Source of the DNA: Clostridiales bacterium
GTDB taxonomy: Bacteria; Bacillota; Clostridia; Saccharofermentanales; Saccharofermentanaceae
Length of the DNA: 32,563 nucleotides
Assembly: GCA_017545245.1 (NCBI GenBank)
Contig: JAFWPB010000011.1
Coordinates: 1-32,563 of the forward strand
Reading direction: 5' to 3'
Part shown: in pieces, positions 27,010 through 32,563 of the stretch
How positions within the stretch are numbered: the stretch's first letter is position 1
Layout of the letters: every line of letters starts with the position of its first letter
Notes under the pieces: generated by a model
Told to the model about the DNA's origin: nothing
The model's database searches: none
The model's input: the letters and a program-made list of their open reading frames with translations, nothing else
Made by a program: the position numbers and the translations under genes

Positions 27010-28198
27010 CTACTCTTTCTTCTCCAGTCTTCTTTTCTTCATCTTTCTTCTTGCGCCGGGAACAGATCTCCTCGCTGACCAGCGCAACACCCAGGATGAT
27101 CAGCATCCAAGGCGTATATCTGTCCTTTATGATCATAGGCAGCTTCATATTCTCATATGTTACGAATATGAATATTGCCATGATTGCCAGTATTACATTG
27201 GCAAAAGGACCTATATAATTCTTTATCGTTCTCGCCCTTTCTTTGCTCTTGTCATTATCGAGTAAATCAAGAGCATACGGCAGAATCGTTGTAATCGTAA
27301 GAATCAGGCAGCACAGGTTCAGCAAAGCCCATCCCATACCGTCTCCATTCGGATCACCAGTCTTAACAATGACCGCATCGCCCTTTGGCGTAGGCGTAGG
27401 AGTGGTTTCATCGCCCTTCACTGCCGGGGTCGGTGTCGGCGGTACTACTGTCGGTTCTACTTTCTGGTTCGTTTTCACCAGTCGGCACACCAGTAAGACT
27501 CGCCCGTCTGTATCTGCACCCTCGCAAGTCGAGAGTACAAGGAATTTATCTGCTGAAGTGATTTCCGGATTCTGGTGGATCACTTCTACATTACTGTTAT
27601 TTAAAATCTGCTCGTTATATCCGTCCCAATCGAGAGAGGTCACACCGTACAAGGATTTCTCGTAAGCATCGGTCTTGATGACTGACATGACTTCGATATC
27701 GTAAACGTCGTTCAAAGCAACCAGGCTACCGGAAAGGTGGCTATTAAAATATCCGGCATCGAGGTACTTTGTCAGATCTCCAAACATCGCGCCATTGTCC
27801 ATATGATGGCCGTAAAGCAGAGAATAGGATTCAGAAAGATCCTGTTTATTCTGATACTGCATGTAGATCGCTCCCGTTAAGGACGGATTACGATACACGT
27901 CCCGGCTCGCATAGAAGAGATCGTCCTCTCCTTGCACAACGGGATAATCAATGTGGGTTCCATCTACGGTGATCCAGCCGACCGCATCCGGTATGTTTTC
28001 GAGCATCGCTTCAATCGATACTGTCTCTTCTTGCACTACCGGCTTGTACTCGATGGCCTGGGCACCGTAAGCTCTGTTTTGAACATATTGGGTTTCATAG
28101 ATCATGTAGCCGGAAAACGCCATGATAGAAACCGAAGTGACAGTTGCCACTGCGGAAACGATCGAATTTGCAATTTTCAGTACTGAAGCAAATGCCAT
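27002..28198 (-). CDS. Class B sortase with C-terminal membrane extension (pilus sortase)
   Basis: The 398-residue enzyme has an N-terminal membrane anchor (about 12-34). Its class B sortase core has WITVDGTHIDYPVVQG, YGHHMDNGAMFGDL (catalytic His131), LVLSTCEGADTDGRVLLVCRL (Cys225, Arg233). It joins proteins bearing a sorting motif to an amino group, here most likely the pilin (ISPTG) and adhesin (VAPTG). After the core come a Pro/Thr linker (TPTPAVKGDETTPTPTPKGD) and about three extra membrane spans (roughly 290-385), longer than a plain class B sortase. It starts 12 nt after the signal-peptidase-like gene and overlaps the adhesin gene by 8 nt. Confidence 0.9.
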   Translation of the reverse strand: MAFASVLKIANSIVSAVATVTSVSIMAFSGYMIYETQYVQNRAYGAQAIEYKPVVQEETVSIEAMLENIPDAVGWITVDGTHIDYPVVQGEDDLFYASRDVYRNPSLTGAIYMQYQNKQDLSESYSLLYGHHMDNGAMFGDLTKYLDAGYFNSHLSGSLVALNDVYDIEVMSVIKTDAYEKSLYGVTSLDWDGYNEQILNNSNVEVIHQNPEITSADKFLVLSTCEGADTDGRVLLVCRLVKTNQKVEPTVVPPTPTPAVKGDETTPTPTPKGDAVIVKTGDPNGDGMGWALLNLCCLILTITTILPYALDLLDNDKSKERARTIKNYIGPFANVILAIMAIFIFVTYENMKLPMIIKDRYTPWMLIILGVALVSEEICSRRKKKDEEKKTGEERVDV

Positions 28199-28210
28199 CT
28201 ACGAAAAACC

Positions 28211-28744
28211 TCAAAAATTGTACTGGCGCAACACTAATATTAGTGTTCCCAGGATCTCATCCGATTTGACCGTGCCGTAATAACGGCTGTCCACACCCGT
28301 TCTCCGGTTGTCACCCAAGACGAAGTATTCTCCAGATGAAAGAGTAACCGGATAAGAAATATTATCTGAATAAGGATAAGTCAGGCTGTAAATCTTCTCT
28401 TCTACAATGAGATTGCCATTCACCTTCACCGCACCATCTTCCGTGATCTCCACAGTATCTCCGGGGACCGCGATGACACGCGAAATACAAAGGTTGCCGT
28501 CTTTCTTGAAGACGATCACATCCCTCGCCACAGGAACTTTATTCACCCGTGAGTACACGATCCGGTCACCCAGATTCAGTGCAGGAGTCATGTCGTACGA
28601 ACCGACAGTATCAACTCCAATGATAAAGGAAAACATGACCCATAGGCTGACAACAATAATGAAGCAGTTACGCACCAAACGTCTGATTCCGTTCTTTGAC
28701 TTAGAAAGTTCTTGCCGGATTTGTTTCAGTTTTTGTTTGAACAT
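28211..28744 (-). CDS. SipA-like signal peptidase homologue lacking the catalytic dyad
   Basis: About 177 residues with one N-terminal membrane span (about 29-46) and the type I signal peptidase fold boxes: VGSYDMTPALNLGD, VIVFKKDGNLCISRVIAVPGD and YFVLGDNRRTGVDSRYYG. In active enzymes the first box has Ser-Met and the second Lys-Arg. Counting from the TTG at 28747, these are Asp52-Met and Ser89-Arg here, so it should not cleave peptides. Streptococcus pyogenes SipA, needed for pilus assembly, likewise has Asp for the Ser. I infer a pilus-assembly chaperone. The ATG at 28744 lacks a clear ribosome-binding site; a TTG lies one codon upstream. Confidence 0.88.
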   Translation of the reverse strand: MFKQKLKQIRQELSKSKNGIRRLVRNCFIIVVSLWVMFSFIIGVDTVGSYDMTPALNLGDRIVYSRVNKVPVARDVIVFKKDGNLCISRVIAVPGDTVEITEDGAVKVNGNLIVEEKIYSLTYPYSDNISYPVTLSSGEYFVLGDNRRTGVDSRYYGTVKSDEILGTLILVLRQYNF

Positions 28745-28779
28745 CAACTACTACGAAGAAGCAAGATCAGGACAATCAT
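28744..28779 (-). other. Possible 11-codon leader frame overlapping the SipA-like start
   Basis: An ATG at 28779 opens a frame for a short hydrophobic peptide (MIVLILLLRSS) whose TGA overlaps the ATG of the SipA-like gene (TGATG). AGGAGG (28806-28811) is 26 nt upstream, too far for a standard start, so translation is uncertain. It would explain how a gene with a poor ribosome-binding site is expressed. Confidence 0.25.
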
Positions 28780-28834
28780 CTTAATAATCGTCTCGTCCCT
28801 GCTATCCTCCTTTTTCAGACTTGCCAAAACTTCA

Positions 28835-28850
28835 TCCTGTTGTCACAGGA
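28835..28850 (-). terminator. Weak hairpin between pilin and SipA-like genes
   Basis: TCCTGT and ACAGGA form a 6-bp stem with a 4-nt loop, 38 nt after the pilin stop, without a real U-run. It could lower read-through or protect the pilin transcript's 3' end, giving more pilin than downstream proteins. Confidence 0.35.
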
Positions 28851-28887
28851 CTAACAACTCTCACATCGTTTTGAAGAAGAAGACGGA

Positions 28888-30273
28888 TTAAGCCTCTTCC
28901 TCTGCCTTTCTCTTACCACGGTGGCTGAGAATGAACAGTACGACGCCTGCACCGAGCAGCAGAGCATACGGAGCTACACGGATGATCACGCCTGTAGGAG
29001 AGATATTAACCAACGTGTTGGTTACAGCTATTCTATAGGCATTGTCATCATCCTGATCAGCTGTAGTAACAATCGTAGTTTTTGTAGACTCATAATCCTG
29101 CTTGGGGTTTGCCTGTGCAGCTGCTGTTGTAGGTGCAGTACTAGTCCAAGTTACAGAATTATCAGTAGTTGTTGCTGTGGTATTCGTTGTTACAGCAGTA
29201 TCAACCTTGTATGTTACTCCGGTAACAATATTCGTCTCGTAAACTTCAACACTTGTTCCGTTCGGAATACCGATGTACTTGACCTGTCCACCGCTCTTGA
29301 TATTGACAACGCCCTTCGTTGTTGCTGCAGAAAGAGCAGCCGCTGCCGGGTTTGTCCAATCAGAAACTGTACCGCTCGTGGAACCCTCAACGTCGATACT
29401 CTTGGTGATAGTATCATTTGTCATGATTACCGTGAACGGGAAAGCAGTGTTTGCTGCGGCATAACCATCATTCACGACAGTCTTGCTCACGATTACATTA
29501 AATGTATAGTAGCTATCTGCCGGAACTGCTGTAGATCCATCCGATGTACCGGCAACAAAACCAGTAGTCTTTACTGCGCCAGTTGTCTTATCTCCATCGG
29601 TAATGGATGTATTGTTGTAGAAGCAGGTAAAGCCATAGATATCCCAATCATCAGCTGATGTACCATCTGTAAATGTTTCTGCAGGACGGACATATACATC
29701 AATAAAGCGTGTATGTGTTCCTGTTGTTCCTGTTACACCGGAAGCAGCATATGTGTCTGTGGCACCTGTAAGTGCCTCAGTAATCGCATAGCGGTAAACA
29801 CCTGCACCTGTAAAAACAACACTGCTGAAATCAATTGAGATATCCTTCAAGTTTGCTGTACCACCAGTCGAAGTAGTCATACTATCGGCATTCGTCCAGG
29901 CAACCACACCACTGTTTGCAATGGTAGGTGTGCCAACGCCAGCCTTTACCGGAACTGTAACAGAAGTATTGGAATTATGTTTATCTGCTTTGTCTGTAAC
30001 AGTTGTACCATTAGCAACCGTTGCCGCAGCAATAGTGTAGGTATAACTGATCGTCGGAGCCTTGACCGAATTCTCGTCAAGGTTATATGCGGTAATTTCC
30101 TTGGACAAAACAAGGGTCTTATTCTGTGATACCGGAGTATCAGGAGTAGAGAATGCACCCTGCTCGCCATTCGTATCCAGCGTAGTGCCATCCGCAAATA
30201 CCGCTGCGCTTAAGCTCATGATCATAATTGAGGAAATGACCAAAGCCCCAATCTTTTTAAATGCCTTCTTCAT
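28888..30273 (-). CDS. Major pilin, FctA/Spy0128-like isopeptide protein
   Basis: The 461-residue protein has a signal peptide (1-27) and two pilin domains. Domain 1 (about 52-225) shows the Spy0128 pattern: Lys58 in LVLSKEIT, Glu166 in GVYRYAITE, and Asn220/221 in FYNN. Domain 2 (about 255-420) has Lys264 in VSKTVVNDG, Glu346 in VEVYETN and Asn419 in AVTNT. These are the expected residues of intramolecular Lys-Asn isopeptide bonds. The sorting signal is ISPTG (424-428) with hydrophobic span and basic tail. Subunits should be joined into a shaft by the class B sortase at 27002. AAAGGTGG precedes the ATG. It is first in the pilus operon. Confidence 0.9.
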   Translation of the reverse strand: MKKAFKKIGALVISSIMIMSLSAAVFADGTTLDTNGEQGAFSTPDTPVSQNKTLVLSKEITAYNLDENSVKAPTISYTYTIAAATVANGTTVTDKADKHNSNTSVTVPVKAGVGTPTIANSGVVAWTNADSMTTSTGGTANLKDISIDFSSVVFTGAGVYRYAITEALTGATDTYAASGVTGTTGTHTRFIDVYVRPAETFTDGTSADDWDIYGFTCFYNNTSITDGDKTTGAVKTTGFVAGTSDGSTAVPADSYYTFNVIVSKTVVNDGYAAANTAFPFTVIMTNDTITKSIDVEGSTSGTVSDWTNPAAAALSAATTKGVVNIKSGGQVKYIGIPNGTSVEVYETNIVTGVTYKVDTAVTTNTTATTTDNSVTWTSTAPTTAAAQANPKQDYESTKTTIVTTADQDDDNAYRIAVTNTLVNISPTGVIIRVAPYALLLGAGVVLFILSHRGKRKAEEEA

Positions 30274-30329
30274 TTTTAGCCACCTTTCAATTATCTTTCA
30301 GGCCCGAAATGATGAAAAAACTCACCAAA

Positions 30330-30368
30330 AGCCTAAAAATAGCCTATTGTTACTGCTTCATTTTAGCA
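30330..30368 (-). promoter_or_regulatory. Candidate pilus operon promoter and direct repeat
   Basis: On the minus strand TGCTAAAAT (30360-30368) fits an extended -10 element, about 90 bp before the pilin ATG. Just downstream, AGCCTA (plus-strand reading) occurs twice, at 30330 and 30341, 11 bp apart, one helical turn, where a regulator could sit. The whole 30274-30526 interval is AT-rich and holds no gene. Confidence 0.4.
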
Positions 30369-30526
30369 CCTATCAAATTAAAATGCTATGTTTTGATAAA
30401 GTCGTTAATATTTTATTTACATTACAGAAAAATATACGCCAAAGTTGACGGCAATTCGCAAAGCATCTTAATAGCTTAGAAACATAAGGCATTCGGGCGA
30501 TGAAACCGATGTATTTACAGGCTTCT

Positions 30527-31603
30527 TTATTTTCTTCTTTTTCTTCTCACCCGGTTGATATGTCGTTCGAAATCACCGCTTCGGAGAAGTTCGGCCAGGA
30601 CGTACTGTTCGAAGATCGGAACGGTGCAGGAGTAAAAACCAAGTTTCTCGTGAAATGGTTCAACCAGGCGGGCAGGCAGGATCATGTAGCCGATACGCAT
30701 CGAAGGCGCGAGGGTTCGGGAGAAGGTATTGAGGTAAATGACATCCACTTCTTTATCTAAAGAGAATAACGGCTCTTCTGCTTTTTTCGAAATCGTCAGT
30801 TCCGAATCGTAGTTATCCTCGATCAGGATCCCGCCACGTTTTTTAGCCCAGCGGAGATACTCAAGTTTCTTGGAAATGCTGACGGTCACACCTGACGGGA
30901 AACTGTGGAATGGCGTGACATGGAGGACTTCTGCTTTTGTCTTCTTTAAAGCTTCGGAAGCAATCCCCTCTGGCGTCATGAGAAGCGGATCACAAGTGAC
31001 ACCCAACGCTTCGTACACCAGCCGGATCTTCTTATATGAGGGATCCTCGATGGCAAAGAGCTTCTCTGTTCCCAGAAGCTGGGCGATCAGGCCATAGAGA
31101 TACTCGGAACCGGAACCCACGATTACCTGGGAAGGTTCTACTGAGATTCCGCGGCTTCTGGCAAGATACAGACATATTTCATTTCGCAGTTCTGCACATC
31201 CATGGTTGGGAGACTTGATAAGGATCTTCTCACCATGGTCGAGCAGTGCTTTTCGCATGGTCTTAGCAAGAACGGAAAAAGGAAACTCCCCGAAGTCCAC
31301 GGACATTTCATCTTTTTCCAGAAGCAAAGGACCTCGAGGACTTACATCGCCGAGGAAATCCTCGCCACGATATGTGACAAAAACGCCGCTTCGCTGGCGG
31401 CTTTGAACGTATCCTTCTTCAGCAAGGAGAGTAATGGCGTGTTCTACGGTAATGACGCTGACTCCTGTCTCGTCGGCAATCACACGCTTGGATGGAAGCT
31501 TGGTTCCGTAAGGGTAAATGCCAGCAACGATGTCTTTTACAAAATAACGATAGAGTTGGATATAGGCAGGATCCTGGCTTTTCTCTTCAATCACGTAATT
31601 CAT
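30527..31603 (-). CDS. MocR-type GntR regulator, C-terminally truncated and lacking the PLP lysine
   Basis: The 358-residue product has a GntR winged helix (about 10-78, PSKRVIADETGVSVITVEHAITLL) and a short linker. An aminotransferase-like domain follows with GSGSEYLY, HVTPFHSFPSG and EDNYDSEL. MocR regulators bind pyridoxal phosphate through the Lys of an SKTLAP-type motif; here the motif is FSRTLAPSMRIGY, with Arg296 in place of Lys. The frame then ends at RHINRVRRKRRK, where family members usually continue for about 80-100 residues. The next frames show no family sequence. It is divergent from the ECF component, 94 bp away, and may regulate it. It may be a decaying gene or a repurposed DNA-binding protein. 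Confidence 0.8.
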   Translation of the reverse strand: MNYVIEEKSQDPAYIQLYRYFVKDIVAGIYPYGTKLPSKRVIADETGVSVITVEHAITLLAEEGYVQSRQRSGVFVTYRGEDFLGDVSPRGPLLLEKDEMSVDFGEFPFSVLAKTMRKALLDHGEKILIKSPNHGCAELRNEICLYLARSRGISVEPSQVIVGSGSEYLYGLIAQLLGTEKLFAIEDPSYKKIRLVYEALGVTCDPLLMTPEGIASEALKKTKAEVLHVTPFHSFPSGVTVSISKKLEYLRWAKKRGGILIEDNYDSELTISKKAEEPLFSLDKEVDVIYLNTFSRTLAPSMRIGYMILPARLVEPFHEKLGFYSCTVPIFEQYVLAELLRSGDFERHINRVRRKRRK

Positions 31604-31697
31604 CTGGTTATATATTTCTCTCCTGTTTTGGTCATTTCTATATGTTCAGTTTCATGTTACTCTTTTGCTCGAAGCAAGTAAAGAGGAGCTGATGAAT

Positions 31698-32243
31698 ATG
31701 AACAAGGGAAAATATACAGCAACTATCCGGATTACGATCACTGCCGTTTTTATGGCTTTGACGATCGCCATGGCTTCCTTCGGTATCCCGGTCCCGGGCG
31801 GACATCTTTATCTTTGCGATGTCATTATCTGCCTGGCTGCGATCCTTCTGAATCCATTTGAAGCATTTATTGTTGGAGGACTCGGTTCCTTCTTCGGAGA
31901 CATGATCTTCTATCCGCTTCCGATGTTTGTATCTCTTGTCACACACGGACTTCAGGCAGTCGTAATCTCCCTGATCTCTCACCACACCATGAAGAACCAT
32001 CCGAAGATCGCTTCCGGAATCGGCGTTGCGGTCGGTGCCGTCATCATGGTTGTCGGATACACACTTGGCAAAACTTTCGTGTACAGTACTTTTGAATATG
32101 CCATGATCAAGCTTCCATATGAGATTGCCCAGGGTACCATCGGTGCAGTACTCGGCATGATCCTGTGCTGGAGATTCGGCATCCGCAAACTCTTCTTGAA
32201 GCTGGTCGCTTCAAAAGAAAAGACAGCCCCTGCTGCCCATTGA
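31698..32243 (+). CDS. ECF transporter S component (vitamin-binding membrane protein)
   Basis: About 181 residues with six predicted membrane segments and an N-terminal TIRITITAVFMALTIAMASFGIPVPGGHLYLCDVIICL. This pattern is typical of HmpT/PdxU-like S components, which bind a vitamin or precursor and use a shared ECF energy module. AGAGGAG (31682-31688) favours the ATG at 31698 (9-nt spacing); an ATG at 31692 is in frame. It is divergent from the MocR-like gene. Because MocR proteins often control vitamin B6 genes, a pyridoxine-type substrate is possible but not shown by sequence. No energy-coupling genes are nearby. It ends in a strong terminator. Confidence 0.85.
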   Translation: MNKGKYTATIRITITAVFMALTIAMASFGIPVPGGHLYLCDVIICLAAILLNPFEAFIVGGLGSFFGDMIFYPLPMFVSLVTHGLQAVVISLISHHTMKNHPKIASGIGVAVGAVIMVVGYTLGKTFVYSTFEYAMIKLPYEIAQGTIGAVLGMILCWRFGIRKLFLKLVASKEKTAPAAH

Positions 32244-32289
32244 TCCAGGGTTTCCCGGGATTTCACCCGTGAAGATTTATAGTTACAAA

Positions 32290-32328
32290 ATGAGGTGCGC
32301 GGCAGAAGCTGCGCACCTCATCTTTTTT
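32290..32328 (+). terminator. Strong intrinsic terminator of the ECF gene
   Basis: ATGAGGTGCGC (32290-32300) pairs with GCGCACCTCAT (32311-32321), with a small inner pairing, followed by CTTTTTT. It separates the ECF gene from array 3, so array 3 is probably not part of the ECF message. Confidence 0.9.
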
Positions 32329-32370
32329 ACCCGATATTACCCGCTTGACGAGACTATTTAGAGACCCAAG

Positions 32371-32563
32371 TGGGACCTTGCCGCTACTTTGAGCAAATGA
32401 GGTCCCACTGTATAAAGCCACAAATGGGACCATACCGAAGCGTTCACTCAATTTGGTCCCATCCAAAAGTCGAAAAAATGGGACTACACAGCCGACGTTG
32501 CTCGATCTAGTCCCACCGAGCAAGGTGAATAGTGGGACCATTCTGGCATTACTGCTCGATCTA
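32371..32563. repeat. Inverted-motif array 3 (TGGGACC / GGTCCCA, 4 units, 54-nt period, cut by window end)
   Basis: TGGGACC starts at 32371, 32425 and 32533, with TGGGACT at 32479: an exact 54-nt period. Right arms start 30 nt later, at 32401, 32455 and 32509, leaving 23-nt loops and 17-nt spacers; the fourth unit runs off the window at its right arm. Pairing reaches 9 bp in units 1 and 2. In unit 3 the left arm is TGGGACTA and the right arm TAGTCCCA, so both sides changed together and pairing is kept. Units 3 and 4 share GCTCGATCTA before the right arm. Flanked on the left by the ECF terminator. Confidence 0.95.

Noticed and set aside
32263..32541. A 92-codon minus-strand frame with 18-residue repeats over array 3.
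   Set aside because: The 54-nt period is a multiple of three, so any open frame across the array looks like a repeat protein. There is no ribosome-binding site or signal, it runs into the ECF terminator, and the sister arrays with other periods do not code for repeats.

Overview
The window looks like a chromosomal segment of a Gram-positive anaerobe of the Bacillota, most likely a gut or rumen Clostridia (Lachnospiraceae/Oscillospirales-like). The grounds are many lipobox lipoproteins, a class B sortase pilus locus, an ECF vitamin transporter component, a MocR-type regulator and mid-range GC. The lineage is inferred from gene style only.

Layout. 1-545: the 3' end of an ISL3-type transposase, then a small array of inverted motifs. 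546-8050: an orphan lipoprotein, a PrsA-like foldase, exonuclease III, an asparaginase-like protein, a second orphan lipoprotein and glutamate 5-kinase. 8093-16916: a polyamine transporter, potA-potB-potC and potD. It is split by an opposite-strand three-gene unit (lipoprotein, DUF4214/transglutaminase-like protein, acyltransferase) and followed by a PH-domain membrane protein. 16884-19587: an O-antigen-ligase-like membrane protein and a cytoplasmic GH43 glycosidase. 19636-30273: a minus-strand pilus operon in the order major pilin, signal-peptidase-like protein, class B sortase, 2457-residue adhesin. 30527-32328: a MocR-like regulator lacking key parts, divergent from an ECF S component that ends in a strong terminator. 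32371-32563: a third inverted-motif array running off the window.

Two things stand out. First, three intergenic arrays (228-377, 11714-11904, 32371-32563) share one geometry: a 7-8 nt motif, 16-23 nt, the reverse complement of the motif, a spacer, repeated about every 53 nt. Each array uses a different motif. Array 2 has an exact 53-nt period and array 3 an exact 54-nt period, and array 3 contains a compensated arm change. I do not recognise this as a named element. Second, the pilus operon matches the FctA/SipA/class-B-sortase logic of streptococcal FCT pili. Its signal-peptidase-like protein has lost both catalytic residues (Asp for Ser, Ser for Lys), as streptococcal SipA has, and the operon ends in a giant InlB-repeat adhesin with the same kind of sorting signal as the pilin.
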